From Nothopassalora personata (lineage: Eukaryota > Ascomycota > Dothideomycetes > Mycosphaerellales > Mycosphaerellaceae): DNA of 64,000 nucleotides. The first letter of the stretch is position 1; each line of letters begins with the position of its first letter. The stretch covers positions 2,604,001-2,668,000 of the forward strand of contig CM066290.1 of the NCBI GenBank assembly GCA_033816765.1, read 5' to 3'. The notes beneath the pieces were generated by a model. It did not search any database. It saw nothing but the letters and a program-made list of their open reading frames with translations, and had not been told where the DNA came from. Positions 13,333 through 25,311 of the stretch are shown in pieces. The translations under genes and the position numbers were made by a program.

Positions 13333-14460
13333 TCAACGGCTCATCAATGCACGAAGTTCATCCTGAAACTTCTCCTTCATGGAACTGTCGGTCTCACCGC
13401 GTGAGTCCTGGTTCTCGCGTCCGTAGTTGTAATGACCGTATCGTGAGCTGCGCTTGGTCGGATCGAAGTGCCACTCCTCATCCAGCTGGATGAGGTCCAC
13501 AGCCGCATCGATGCCACCATTGGCGGCGGCATAGGCTTCCAGAAAATAGTGCCCGTCTCGGAAGATCTGGCGGGCGAGTTGTTTTGGGGCGCGATACCAA
13601 CCAAGAGCGCAATCGAGGAACAGCTCCTTGAGGCCGGTACAGTTGGCAAGAAGACAGAATGCAGAAAAGTTGTTCCCCTTGAGAGACGTCAGCATAGAAT
13701 TACGTAGGTTCTGAGAGTAACCGTACCTTGTGCACGCCTCTTCCAGTGCCCCAGCCCTTGATGGTGATCTCAGTCAGCATGTCGCGGTTGTATTGGCCGA
13801 TCTGGGCCACGAAGGTCTGGAGAGTGGTCATGTCATCAACAATAATCTCTTGCTTGTAGAGATAAGAGCCGCCTTCAGCACGGATCTGCTTGGAGGTGGC
13901 CAGCAAGTTTGGGATAAGAGAGCGAACAGGAGCACTAATCTTATCCGTCTCACCCGAGTTGTTGCGGCGGCCGTAGTAGCGAGCCCAGCCATTTCGACGA
14001 CGCTTTTTACCGTAGTAGTGGCTATTGCCGACTTCAGATTCGATCTCACCGCGAGTGCAAATGCGGCGGTAGTTCTTGGTGCGTGAGACCACCGTGATAC
14101 CATCGACGTCGGTCAAGGCCAGCTCGTAGATCTCGTCACGCAGTTCTGCGGGCAAATCCAGGAATCTGAAAGGCTTTTCCTCCTTAGGCTTCTTGGCATT
14201 GGCGCGTTTGGCCTTCTTCTTGGAACGGCCCTTGCCACGCGACTGCAGCTTATCAGTGAGCTGAAATGGCGAGAATCGCGGAAGTGGCCAACCTTGCGGA
14301 TGCCAAACGAAGCATCGTTGTCATTCTCCACATCACTCTCATCCTCCTCACTGTCTGCATCGTCTTCGATCGCAGCATCCAATTTCATGCCATCGAAGTA
14401 GTCGTCGACGTCGTACGAGACCTGGTTGCGCTTCCGCTTGCTGGTGATAGTTGCCGCCAT
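13333..14460 (-). CDS. 2EXR/F-box-like fungal protein
   Basis: Three exons, 14460-14293, 14242-13727 and 13677-13333, give 342 residues. The first 56 residues are acidic with a basic patch (SKRKRNQ) that could act in nuclear localisation. A Lys/Arg-rich stretch follows, then the 2EXR-type start FRFLDLPAELRDEIYELAL at about residue 76, and later NLLATSKQIRAEG, the usual second landmark of the family. The first intron has a non-standard donor (GTTGGC, 50 nt); the second is 49 nt with GTACGG and a GCTGAC branch. Both joins are phase 0. Proteins with this fold are abundant in Dothideomycetes and mostly uncharacterised; some are F-box-like adaptors. No function is claimed. Confidence 0.75.
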
Positions 14461-14999
14461 CGTGAGAAGTTCGAATTTGCTTCAGTACCGGTAGTGTTTC
14501 GATTTTTTGTTTTTGGAGAGATATTGAATGTCAATACTCACGACTGTGTCGCGACGTCAAGTGATATAGAGGGAAGTCGCGCACTAGCTCAGGCAACAAG
14601 ACCCACATTTCGCAACACATTGGCTGAGAGCTGGACATCATCGCCACATCTCAGGCACCAGCATCACGTGTCTAGTAGCTGTAGTACATACGCGCCATCG
14701 TTGAGATAGCGGCGAGGTGAAGTATTCAGAATATTGGTGAAAGGAAGAGAAGTTGGATGTTCTAAGCGTCACGTCCAGGGAGAAGACTTCATCCGACATT
14801 TTGATCCGTGCACGATGCCGCGTTGTCCGCAGCGAATTGCCGGTGGGGAGAGGAGACTCTTTATAGCCAGCTTACTGCCGATGTCGTCGCTGGTCGTCAT
14901 GTTTGGAGATCTTGCCGTTGAGAAAAATAAAATATCGTTTCAAGACATAACGACCAGAGTCGAGGCATTGACTGAGGCGTTTGCTTGCAATTGGTCGCC
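14461..14999. other. Divergent promoter region (2EXR-like gene and SCOT)
   Basis: About 540 bases separate two genes that point away from each other. No open frame of note. The SCOT start sits in a strong fungal context (GCCATGG). No classical TATA box was recognised. Confidence 0.4.
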
Positions 15000-16640
15000 A
15001 TGGAGTTCGTACGCCCGTTCACAGCACAGCTGGCGAACGCCACGGGGATGCAGATACAGATGCGCCTGATTCAGACTCCTCGAACAGCGTTACGAGCACA
15101 GAAACTTGCCGGTCAACGGAGAGCATTCAGAACCAGCGCAGTCTCATGGCGAGAGGCATCCGGAGGTCCACCCGCCAAGGTCCGTGGCAAGTCGAAGGTC
15201 TATGCCTCGGCCGACGAGGCGGTCGCAGATATCAAGTCTGGATCAACAGTGCTTTCAGCAGGATTTGGGCTTTGCGGCACAGCAGAGACCATCATTGCGG
15301 CTTTGGTGCGCCGTGGTCCAGATAGCTTACACTCGTTGACTGCTGTCTCGAACAACGCCGGAACTGCGATTGGTGGCGGTCTCTCGCCCTTGATCGAATC
15401 TGGCCAGATCACCCGTGCTATCTGCAGTTTTCTGGGTAACAACAAGAAGCTAGAAAAGAAGTACTTGAATGGCGAAATTGCGATTGAGCTCACTCCACAA
15501 GGCACAATCGCCGAGAAGCTGCGATGTGGCGGTGCTGGCATTCCTGCTTTCTTCACACCCACTGGTGTCAACACTTTCATCCAGACTGGCCAGATCCCGG
15601 CGAGGCTCAAGGCCGGTGAGACCATTGAGAATGGCAAAGCCCGCGAGACACGCATCTTCGATGGCCGTGTCTACAACATGGAGACCGCTATCAAGGGTGA
15701 TGTAGCCATCCTCCGTGCTCACAAGGTCGACAAGGCCGGCAATGTGAAGTTCCGCTACACGACCAAGTCGTTTGGACAACTCATGGCCAAGGCTGCTGCG
15801 GTCTCGATCGTGGAGGCAGAGCACATTGTGGAGGTCGGCGAGCTTTCACCAGATGAGATCGACCTCCCCGGCATCTTCATCGACCGCATCGTGCAAGCCA
15901 CAGAGGAGAAGATCATTGAAGTCAAGACGTTGCGCCAAGACACCGACATCGAAGCTGAAGGTCAAAAGTCAGACGCCCTCCGACGAAGAAACCTCATCGC
16001 AAAGCGAGCTGCAAAGGAGCTCAAGCCTGGCTTCTACGTCAACCTTGGTGTTGGTATGCCCACACTGGCACCTTCTTTCTTGCCACCTGACTCAAACGTA
16101 TGGATTCAATCCGAGAACGGTATCCTCGGCATGGGCCCTTACCCAACAGAAGAGGAGCTCGATGCCGACATCATCAACGCTGGCAAGGAGACCGTCACTC
16201 TGGTCAAGGGTGCCAGCGTCTTCGACAGCAGCGAATCGTTCGGCATGATTCGTGGTGGCCACGTCGATGTCAGCATGCTCGGCGCTCTGCAAGTCGGCGC
16301 GAACGGTGATCTCGCCAACTACATGATCCCAGGCAAGGTCTTCAAGGGCATGGGTGGCGCTATGGATCTCGTGTCCAACCCAGACCAGACCAAGATTGTC
16401 GTCCTGACCGACCATGTGGACAAGTACGGCGCTCCTAAGATTGTGCAGCACTGCACTCTGCCTCTTACTGGGGCGAGATGTGTGAGCACCATCATCACTG
16501 ATCTTGCCGTGTTTGACGTAGACCGCAAGAAGGGAGGTCTTACTCTGATTGAGACGGCGCCAGGCGTTGGAGTCGACGAGATCAAGCAGAAGACTGGTGC
16601 CAAGTTCGAAGTTAAGGAGCCTCTAGGTGTCATGGAGTAG
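15000..16640 (+). CDS. Succinyl-CoA:3-ketoacid CoA transferase, mitochondrial
   Basis: A single exon of 546 residues from the ATG at 15000 (context GCCATGG); in-frame ATGs at 15048 and 15060 are alternatives, and any of them leaves a basic presequence ([22 protein letters not shown]). Family I CoA transferase: an A-subunit-like half beginning [16 protein letters not shown] with [12 protein letters not shown], then a linker and a B-subunit-like half with the catalytic glutamate in SENG at about residue 372, followed by GILGMGPYP. The length matches the mammalian enzyme of about 520 residues. It moves CoA from succinyl-CoA to acetoacetate in the matrix, linking ketone-body or C4 acid use to the TCA cycle. 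Its stop lies 81 bp from the stop of the convergent AhpD-like gene. Confidence 0.93.
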   Translation: MEFVRPFTAQLANATGMQIQMRLIQTPRTALRAQKLAGQRRAFRTSAVSWREASGGPPAKVRGKSKVYASADEAVADIKSGSTVLSAGFGLCGTAETIIAALVRRGPDSLHSLTAVSNNAGTAIGGGLSPLIESGQITRAICSFLGNNKKLEKKYLNGEIAIELTPQGTIAEKLRCGGAGIPAFFTPTGVNTFIQTGQIPARLKAGETIENGKARETRIFDGRVYNMETAIKGDVAILRAHKVDKAGNVKFRYTTKSFGQLMAKAAAVSIVEAEHIVEVGELSPDEIDLPGIFIDRIVQATEEKIIEVKTLRQDTDIEAEGQKSDALRRRNLIAKRAAKELKPGFYVNLGVGMPTLAPSFLPPDSNVWIQSENGILGMGPYPTEEELDADIINAGKETVTLVKGASVFDSSESFGMIRGGHVDVSMLGALQVGANGDLANYMIPGKVFKGMGGAMDLVSNPDQTKIVVLTDHVDKYGAPKIVQHCTLPLTGARCVSTIITDLAVFDVDRKKGGLTLIETAPGVGVDEIKQKTGAKFEVKEPLGVME

Positions 16641-16721
16641 AGTCAGTTGGACGTATTGTCTCATCATCTTTGATATATACTCCATATGTACAAAATCGAA
16701 ATGGTCTATATCACACCGTTT

Positions 16722-17665
16722 CTAAAGCTTCGCCTTCGGTGCACTCTCAAAGCCGGGCGCATACGTCGTACCCTTTCCAGCTCCAAGCCCATACACTATA
16801 CTATCCACCTGCTCCAACAACCACAAACTTCCCTCATTACTCGCCACCCACTTCCCGCCAGGTACTTCATCCTCACTCTCCGCGCTGCCATCCTCAAACG
16901 CCTTCCTCAACCCAAACACATGAGAAACAACCTGCGGCCCAACTCCACTCTGCGCTCTCAAACAAGCAACAGCAATCACAGACGTCAGAACCCTCCCCAC
17001 ATTCGGAATGCTCTCGCCCGCAGCGCCAGGAGGGTCCGAAAACAAGCAGCCATACTCCGACTCGATAATATGCACCGGCAAATCAGGATGCGACTGCGCC
17101 AACTTTGCACTCAACTTCTCCGAGAATGGATGGTAGATACTATCCCACAGGCCATTCCCTCTCGCCAGTACATCCTCGACGTTGGATCTGGAGAGGTTCC
17201 GGCGTGGCTTTCGTTGCTTCAGTTGAGATTGGATGTCCTCGGGGAGGCTTCCGTAGAATGCACCGAGGACGTTGATGGTACGTGGCACGCCATTGAAACC
17301 GATGCATTTCAGGCCGATCTCGCGCATGAGTTCTGCGGTCCAGAGGGGTTGGTTGGAGATTCGGGGGAAGGTGTGGAAGGGGGATGTGGCGAGGTTGTAG
17401 AGGGCCAGCATTGATTCGGGGGAGTTCATGGTCATTGTTGCTGCCGTCTGTGGGATGGGTCAGCGGTCGTGTTGAGAGATTGATGTGGGAACAGCTCTTG
17501 ACTTACGGAAGCAGAGAGCCAGACTGGCAATCCGACTTTTTTGGAAACTGCATCTGATGCAATTCGCTCGTAGATTGAGGCAACGTTCTTGGGTGCTGGG
17601 ACGGTGTTTGGCCGGGCATGTGCCGCGTTGATGAATTGCTTCAATCCATCGGATAGCTTCGACAT
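16722..17665 (-). CDS. AhpD-like (carboxymuconolactone decarboxylase-like fold) protein
   Basis: Two exons, 17665-17507 and 17447-16722, joined across a 59-nt intron (GTAAGT...CCCACAG), give 294 residues. Recognisable stretches are MSKLSDGLKQFINAAHARP at the start, TAATMTMNSP at the splice, WTAELMREIGLKCIGFNGVPRTIN in the middle, and the late VIAVACLRAQSGVGPQVVSHVFGLRKA. Fungal proteins of this pattern are usually labelled AhpD-like. The catalytic CxxC of true AhpD is not evident, so a peroxidase-linked function should not be assumed. The assignment rests on recollection of the family pattern, not on a search. Confidence 0.6.
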
Positions 17666-18726
17666 GGCGGAATGTGGTAGCTGGCGCCAAGGTTAAGTGA
17701 GTGAGTGAGGAAGCCAATGCTTCACGATTATAGTGATGCCAACGTGAGAGACCGAGATAGAGAGAGCCTCGGGCCACATGGTATCGCTTTCGGCTCATGT
17801 TTCTGGCAGATCAGCTGCCGACATCCGCAGCACCCGCATGTCCGACAGCAGCGTGGTTGTCAACGATGTACGATCATCTCGTGGGGAAGCGACAGCGCGG
17901 TGTGAATTGTCAACAACATGCTTGACAGCTAAACAGCGGAAATATGTCGATTTAAGTGCAGCATCGAGTGGACTCGAAGGAGGACGAATTGACTGGACGG
18001 CGTGTATTCTACGACCGTAATCCTTACAATCCGGTTCGAGCAAGCACTCGGACTGGGCAGATAGAGACCTATGTCGATACATGGTCATTGATGGTATATG
18101 TACATGTTCAAGAAGTTCAGATGGTTGGCGTCCATGAGAAGGACCAAATCGAACACGGACAGCGAGTCGCGTGTTTCTTCGGCTGACCTGTATCCGCCTG
18201 TTTATCCAAGTCCGTCCTTGACTAAAGAAGGCCCAAGACATCTGATAGCTTGATGGATAGCGACTCCTACGACCTGACAGCGCGTATTGGTTGAATTGAA
18301 GATCGCACGCTGCGGAATAGCTGCATTGCCGGGATCGATCAGGCTACGCGTCTCGGATTTAGTCGCCAAGGCTAGCTCCAACCTATAGGACGATTTTGCG
18401 GTACCAACTTCAAATTGATCTGACGAGCTAATAAGGCGCTCACCAACGCCGAATGTTTGATTCCGAGGTTCGGAGTCACCGTGTACCTCAGTCAGAACGC
18501 GGAGACGCTGCCTGATCTTGTTGATGCTTATCGCGATCGATATCGTCACCTAATGCCATGATAACGACAGCATAGGTCTTCCGGACGGCTGCCAGGCCTT
18601 ATAGCACCATCTTCTATTGTCTTCGAGGCGTTCGCCCTCTCCTACGACTGAAAGGCCATTTCTACTGCCACAGCTCTCACTGCCTAATCTTTTTTTGGTC
18701 ATCTGGGAAAGTGTCTGCTAGCAATC
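17666..18726. other. Intergenic (AhpD-like gene and Zn2Cys6 factor)
   Basis: Divergent spacer of about 1.06 kb. Only short frames without domain signal. T-rich and C-rich tracts near 18670-18710 precede the start of the transcription factor gene. No repeats or RNA genes recognised. Confidence 0.4.
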
Positions 18727-21189
18727 ATGACGACCGAAATGGCCGCGCCGACGGCTCCAACAGCTGATGCATCATCGACGCCCTCAGTGACTCCATCATA
18801 TAGACGAAACGGGAAATTATTCAGCTGTGAGCCAGTACGCAACACGACGATGACTAATGCATCTGCAGCGGGACACTATGCTGACTACCACCTCTAGTGT
18901 CGACGCGGCAAACTACGTTGTGATCATGCTTCACCTGTTTGTGGCCGGTGCGCCCGACGAAATAAGGCCGCGGATTGCATATATCATCCCGCACCGCTGA
19001 CGAAACCACGATCTGTCCATGGTGTCGGACCACAGCGGACTTCCTCCTCTGATCCGTCCAGACCTCTTCATGTCAGTCCATATCCCACCATAATCGACAA
19101 GCCTCTACATGGCCTTATGAGTCCACCGTCGAGTAGCAGTACTTCAGGCCTGGATCAATATCACTCTCGGACTGGCAATGGCTCGATACTGGGCCGTAGT
19201 TCTCTTGCACAATCACCAAGCTCGACGCCAATGCTAGCAGCATCGCCACTGAACCGCGTACCGACATGCTCATCAAGCAGCGATGACAGGCACAGGACAA
19301 GCTCCAGCGGGTACGCCAGCCCAGAGACGGCCATGTCCTACCGAGACAGGAGGACTGGCTTTTTGGGGCCGACCAGCTATTCGGCTGTCTACACCGAGAA
19401 CCCAACGATACTTCAAGCGTCAAATATGGAGGATGCACCAGATAACTTCGCCATATCTGCCGGCAAGATCCAACAAGGCGCAGAGGTGTTGTCCATGCTC
19501 AGAGATATTCCTGTATATCGAAGATTCACCCAGCGATTCTTCGAGCTCTCCGACGGCATATGCGTCATTCAACCTGTATTCCAAATCTGGGTGGATGAAG
19601 TCTGGAATGAGTTTGGCCACGTCCTCGAGGAAGGCGATATCGGGGAGCTCCGCAGTCTATCTGAACTGGTATGGCGAAACACACGACAACCTATCAAGGT
19701 ACATGGGAAGATGACAGCTCGAGAATGGGCAAAGGGAGCCTCTGGACGAAATCTCAGATGGGAAGTTGTGGGCGTGATTTCGTCCTTGGTCGGTCTCACT
19801 GCAATCAACCTCAGCAATTGGGATACAATCTTTGATTCCATCCGGGAGCGTTTTGTCGATCGAGCTACGTTCGCAGAACGCATGCGCAAAGCGTCAGAGT
19901 TCTGCCTGTGCTTTTGCTACGAGAGTGAGGTCCTGAACGACATCTATGTTTGCTTCATGTTCGAAGATCTGATCCTGGTTGAGTGCTTGAAAGGCGACGC
20001 ACATTATACTGCTTGGCAACGGACTGGAGAAGTCTGCGATGCGATCGTGGCTCTGGGCCTGCATCAAGGCAATCGTGTCGACGCGGAAACGCCTTTCTTC
20101 TTGGCTGAGCTACGGAAAAAGCTCTTCATCAGCGCTTACGGTCACGACAAAGTTGTTGCGACCTTTCTAGGTCGTCCACCAAGACTTTCACATAGATACT
20201 GCAAAATGGAGTATCCTCTGGATCTGTCGGATGATGAGTTGTTCCTACAAGGAGACGAACTTGACGCAGTCTTATCTGCCTTGGACGAGGGAGGCTGGAA
20301 CACGAGTGGAAATTTGAATCGCGCAACGTGGCTCAGAGTCTGGTTCTGGCACTGCCAAATACGGGAGGACATTCTTGAGATCGCACTCGGCTCAAATGAG
20401 CACGATATTGCCCAACAAGCCGACCAAGTCCACAGGAAGATGGACCGTATGCACGCCTCCATGCCGGATTTTATGCGGGTTCCGCCCGAAGAAATGCTGC
20501 GAGGCTCCGGAATTGGCGGTCAGCCGCTAAACCCGCACGCGAAGACCGATAAAACCATGCGTCAAGTGAATGCAGTCTTCATGCTGTGTATACACACGGG
20601 CATCGTGCATACAGAATTCTTACTGCAACGGGCGCTCACAAAACGGCTTCGAGCAGATACCAAGCAGCTCATACCAATCTCTGTTCGGATGCTTAAACTT
20701 GTCCTACTAGCCCAGTCCAAACGAGACTATTTTCGGGACTTCCAGGGCGATCTTATTTACTTGCTCGCTCTTCACGGATTACCTGCTGCCGGTGTTCTGG
20801 CAGTCGAGATGCTCAAACAGGAACAGACCAAGCAATACACGCCCGACATCCTGAACAGATCCGAGACAGTCCAGGACCTCAGCGTCTTCATCTCTGCCCT
20901 CGCTGCCGTTGGTCCTGGCGAGGGCAACTTCACCATCTGTGATCAGGGTCGGCGAGCTTTGAAGAAAGTGCTCGACCAAATTCTTTCGCCAAATCTACCT
21001 CCTGCAGTGTCAGTGACTGGCGATGCGCCCATATTGAATGATTCTTCGTTGTACTTTCCGATCGGAAACGATGCAGAGTTCCTTCAGTGGCTCGACACTG
21101 TGGAGTGGGACAAGAACAGCTGGATCGACCCGACTGCGACGAACGATGAACCACAGGAGGTTCAGACGAGCGGTATGTCGATGAAGTGA
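18727..21189 (+). CDS. Zn2Cys6 fungal transcription factor
   Basis: Exon 1 is 18727-18834 and exon 2 18898-21189; the 63-nt intron (GTACGC...CTCTAG) splits the zinc cluster itself. Joined, the product is 799 residues with Cys34-x2-Cys37-x6-Cys44-x6-Cys51-x2-Cys54-x8-Cys63, an exact binuclear cluster with RRGKLRCDHASPVCGRC between. A GTGAGC donor four codons earlier would break the frame, so the GTACGC donor is chosen. A Ser-rich linker follows (about 90-215), then a fungal-specific transcription factor domain (FFELSDGICVIQPVFQIWVDEV and later). The C-terminus is acidic. It is a nuclear DNA-binding regulator by family; target genes are unknown and no adjacent cluster suggests them. Confidence 0.9.
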
Positions 21190-21242
21190 GGGCCTAGTTC
21201 CTCGGTCTGATCCTCGTCAGGTTGATAGCTTTCCGCGGACAT

Positions 21243-21635
21243 TCATCGTCTGTCGTTGCAAGTAACCAGATCGCATGCTCCAATACTTACGCGCTGCACA
21301 TGGGCGAGTCTGTATGCGAACGTATGTCTTACGTGGCTACAGATTGGGCAGCGTCGATATTCAAAGTCGTCATGCTCGGGTCCACAAGAGGTACATTGAT
21401 TGCACGCCAGAAATTCTCCGGTCGAGCTGCTTTGTAGCGCCGGGCTACCTTCGCTTGCTTTACGGCCGCCAAGAAGATCTGCTGCAGCTACCTCGAAAGC
21501 TAACAGAAGTCCAGCAATAGTACAATCCAAGTACATTGTCCCCAGACGACCGACCATATGCAATAATCGGCTCGCCGATAAGGTCGGGCGGCCCGTTCGC
21601 CGGAGCCATACTTGCGTCACTAGTCTAGTCTTCAC
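21243..21635 (-). CDS. Possible small Cys-rich protein (weak candidate)
   Basis: An open frame of up to 130 residues. An internal ATG would give about 98 residues with a hydrophobic start (MYLDCTIAGLLLAFEVAAA), followed by two paired-Cys groups: CNQCTSC, then 14 residues on RCPICSHVRH. This looks like a small zinc-binding C4 knuckle of the kind seen in short fungal proteins. There is no splice, promoter or homologue evidence, and a chance frame is possible. Confidence 0.25.
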   Translation of the reverse strand: MKTRLVTQVWLRRTGRPTLSASRLLHMVGRLGTMYLDCTIAGLLLAFEVAAADLLGGRKASEGSPALQSSSTGEFLACNQCTSCGPEHDDFEYRRCPICSHVRHTFAYRLAHVQRVSIGACDLVTCNDRR

Positions 21636-22748
21636 GCCGCACTATCTCCATTATAGGAATACACAACCCATGGCCGTCACCGAGAGGGGTCTGCAGCCAC
21701 CAAGACATGCACCACTACATGAATTGGCAAAGCTGTGGCAACAGATGTCGAACATCGATGGTAGCGCTGCCCCTGCCCCATGCATGAGGTATCAAGCTAC
21801 ATGTAGTCACAATGTTGCTATAAGGGAAAGGTTTGCGCAGGGGAGTCTGCATTACATCTGTGCTCGAATGACACGCATGGCTCTTTTTGTGAAGAGATGT
21901 ATGCCGTTGCAGCTCAATAACAGCTTCACAGTGCTTCCTCGGCTTCTACCCACGCAGATCTGCCTCCAGTGGGCAACGAAATCGCCGAAGGCATCTAACC
22001 AGATCCACATGGCTACCAAGAAACCACCAACCGAGGTCGGACGAGGCTGCCCTCAGAGACCTTGACATAAACCTATGCTGATTGCCTGTTCTGGCAAGGT
22101 CACTGCAAACGATCATGTATACCACTTATTCGGCTTAGCATCCCTGCGAGCTGATCTACAGCAGGTACCAACACATCGGCATGGCCGGATACTGCCGGGA
22201 CACCCGACTTGCTGTGTATCCGTCGAAAGAGCATGAGACATTGTCGAACGATGCGGATGTCAGCAATGCCACACTCTTGACGCAGCAAATGCAGGCTTTA
22301 ACATAACAATCACCCTCATGTGATTGTGGACGGGATGGCGTTACCGGCTCGGTAGCGCCATGCATATGGTAGAGCTCGATCAAGCCACGCCGATCATGCC
22401 GTGCCATTGGGCCATCTCACAACTTTTATGGTAGCGAGCAGACATGATGCGAACTGCTAGTTCTCTCCCTCTTCTGGAGATCTCTCTCCTGGTGCAAAGC
22501 AGTTGGAGCTACCCTTAAGGTAATGTTATTACCGATAACTGCAAGCGTAAAGTTCCTGCTGGAACGTAGGCGCGTGTGCCTCGCACTGTCTTCAGAGTGG
22601 TCAAGCTGGAAGTCGGTGAAAATCTTCGTACCCATTGTCACCTCGGAGCAGCCAGTAGTACTTCGACATGGCTGGCAAAGGCGAGCTCATCTCTACTCAG
22701 CGACGCAGGGTTCGTGCTGAGCTCATTTCTAGGTGAGGCTGGCAGGGC

Positions 22749-22755
22749 TATAAAA
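22749..22755 (+). promoter_or_regulatory. TATA box of the coiled-coil gene
   Basis: TATAAAA 72 bases before the ATG at 22827, at a plausible distance for a fungal core promoter. Confidence 0.5.
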
Positions 22756-22826
22756 CTGCTGTGAGCTCTTCTCGAGAGAACTTCTTGACCATACACGAGC
22801 TGATCTGGTATTTGCGTTTCCAGTCT

Positions 22827-24909
22827 ATGTCTGAAACCACTGTCATCAACAAGACTGACTCTGCCAACATGGACTCTGGAAACATCCACCCTCACACTCA
22901 GTCTGACCTTACTTCGACTGAATTCACGCCAGAAAAGCTCGCCATGATGCGCTTCAACTCGAGTCTGCTTGACCGCGACGATGTCTTCTCCGATGTAGGT
23001 CACGGTGGCATTGGCAAGTCGGTCAACTTTCGTGGTAGCCACAGCACCACCAGAGCTGAGGGACGAAGTTCAATGGCCCGCTCCTCCAGGCAGGTTACCA
23101 GCTCCGCGAGACGTACGAGCTCCTTCATGTAAGAGACATGCATGATGGTTGCGTCGTGAGGATCAAGTGGCTGATTATCATCTAAGGCACGCCCACAAGA
23201 ACAAGATGTCCGCTGAGCTGACGACTCAGGCTGAGAGCAAGTTCTTCAGCTTCATTGAGCTGATGAACAGCGCCTCTCGCGAGGCATCCTCGTTGAAAGA
23301 GTACTGGTCTAGATTGATGTCAGACCGCGAGTCTTTTGATCGTGAGCGCGAGGAGTTGATCACTCGCATTGAGGAAATCTCGGAGACGCTTGAGGAGAAG
23401 GAAAGCCAGCAGCATCAGCATGGGCGCGAACTTGGTGAGCGCAGAAAGGAGGTCGAGAAGCTTCTCATCGAACTCTCTGCAGCCTTGAATGGTATTAATG
23501 AGCAGAAGAAGAAGGTCCAGGAGCGTGACCATGACCTGGAGCGCAGCCGCAAGGAGTTGTCCGAAGTGCGCATCTCAAGCTCCCGCCTCCAGATTGACCA
23601 TGATAAGGTCAAGTCTGATTTGGAAGGAGCTTTGACCCGGTTGCAGAACTTGGAGAGCGAGCGTGACCACGCCAGAGAGGATGTCGAGAAGTACCGCAAC
23701 GAGCTTCGCAACTTGACTCGTGACCACACAGAGCTCAAGAGCAGGTACACCGATCTGAACACCCGCTTTGAGTCCTCCCGTAAGGAAGTCGCCACCCTCA
23801 TTGACCGTACCCAGGGACACGAGAGGGAACGAGACACTTACCTCGTGGAGAAGGACCGTCTGCAAGAGGAGTTGAGGAAGATCACCACTCGCCACGATGA
23901 GACTCACCGGGAGTTGACCGATGTCACTGACCGCTACGAGAGGCTCCAGCGTGAGCTAAAGCAGGTCAAGGAGTCGATTCACTTCATCGAATCTGAGCGA
24001 GATGACCACGTCTCCACTATCGACCGCCTCAGGCTTGAAGTCAGGACCAAGACGACTAATGTCGAGGATGTCGAGAGCCGTCTTGCCGACATCGTGTTGA
24101 AGCACGAGCAGTCCAAGAGGGAGCTGACCGGAAAGGAAGACAGACTCCGCGACTTGCAGTCCGAAATCGATGAGGTTCGCCGCCACCTCGACCACAGCCG
24201 CGAGGAGCACCGTACTGTGATCGTCGAGCGAGATTCTCTCAAGGATGACCTCGAAAATGAGCGCCACAAGGTCACCGAGAGCCATCGCCAGCACCACGCC
24301 ATCCAGGAGAGCCTCACCCGGGCTGAATCCACATTGGCCGAAGTGCGTGCAAAGATTGCCAGCTACATCGAGCGCATCCGCAGCATCGAGAACGAACGTG
24401 ACGAACACCGCCACAAGCACGACCACGTGCAAATTGAGTTCAACCAGCTCAAGGAGAAAGTTTCCGTCCTACAGGGCGAGAACCGCCAGCTCATCGAAGC
24501 TCGTGATCGTGCCCGCAAAGAGACGGAAGAGTATGCTCTCCGGTACGAAGAGGTAACAGAGACCATCGAGAACAAAGACGAGGGCGTCGGCGAGCTCGAA
24601 TTCGAGATCGAAAGCTTGCGTACTATGCTCCGTGATGCTCGCGAGCAGAAGGAGAGAGCCATCTCTGCGCGTGCCACCGCCGATCGCGAACGTGATGAGT
24701 TCATGACCAAGTACGAGGAGAAGTGTCGCGAGCTGGAACGTTGGGAGGAGAGCAAGTCGAGCTACCTCCACGCCCATGGTCACGCTCACGGCCACTCTGG
24801 TGGTGGTGGTGGTGGATCGAGGTCCACGATTTCGAGGATGGTGTCGAGCTCTTCTAGGAATGGGTTCTCGTCCTCGTCGCACAAGCATGAGAATGGTGAT
24901 GGTCAGTGA
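22827..24909 (+). CDS. Long coiled-coil protein of unknown function
   Basis: Exon 1 22827-23128 and exon 2 23187-24909, with a 58-nt intron (GTAAGA, GCTGAT branch, CTAAG) and codon AT|G restored, give 674 residues. Residues 1-100 are Ser/Thr-rich without structure. From about 120 to 615 the sequence is almost unbroken heptad coiled coil, very rich in Glu, Arg, Lys and Asp (DRESFDREREELITRIEEI and similar). The C-terminal 50 residues are His/Gly/Ser-rich (HAHGHAHGHS, a Gly6 run, SSSS). No motor, SMC ATPase or other enzymatic domain is present. A structural or scaffold role is inferred from the coiled coil only. The first ATG is 22827; upstream in-frame sequence has no ATG. A (GAT)16 microsatellite follows 94 bases after the stop. 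Confidence 0.85.
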
Positions 24910-25001
24910 CTGAGAAACAAGGCGACAGGATTGAGGCGACGATTGAGTGTTCTCTCATGGAAGTAACGAACAAAAGTAACGAACAATATGTATCTTGGTT
25001 G

Positions 25002-25002
<1 letters not shown>

Positions 25003-25050
<48 letters not shown>
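25003..25050. repeat. (GAT)16 microsatellite
   Basis: Sixteen uninterrupted GAT units downstream of the coiled-coil gene, probably in its 3' region or just beyond. Perfect trinucleotide runs of this length are usually polymorphic between strains. Confidence 0.95.
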
Positions 25051-25051
<1 letters not shown>

Positions 25052-25311
25052 CAGGGACGGACTTTCGGATGACAGATACAACAATTGCGGTGGCGTCCAA
25101 ATCGCAGCCAAACCGTCGCCTTGTACACTGTAACAGACGGCAAACTAGCAGAAGTAAAGAACAAAAAAGAAAAGAGATCGCAGCTGCTGAAATGAACAAT
25201 GTAAGCTTTGGTAGGCCGTGCCTCTCGCCATGCTGCTAAATCGAAGCGAATTGGCCAAGCCGTCAGCAACTGCAACCAAGGTGAATCAAGGTATACAATG
25301 CATACGATAAT

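Larger units (their letters stand above)
21190..22826. other. Intergenic (1.6 kb)
   Basis: No firm gene. Minus-strand frame 21635-21243 has a Cys-rich segment and is listed separately as a weak candidate. The plus-strand frame 21400-22065 (221 codons) has no domain and a composition unlike its neighbours. The coiled-coil gene's TATA box lies near the right end. Confidence 0.4.

Noticed and set aside
13690..13727. A 16-nt intron (GTACGG...CTCAG) in the 2EXR-like gene
   Set aside because: Too short for a spliceosomal intron; the later CTCAAG acceptor with a GCTGAC branch gives a normal 49-nt intron in the same frame.
21400..22065. Plus-strand frame of 221 codons
   Set aside because: No domain, erratic composition and no promoter; the opposite strand has the better candidate.
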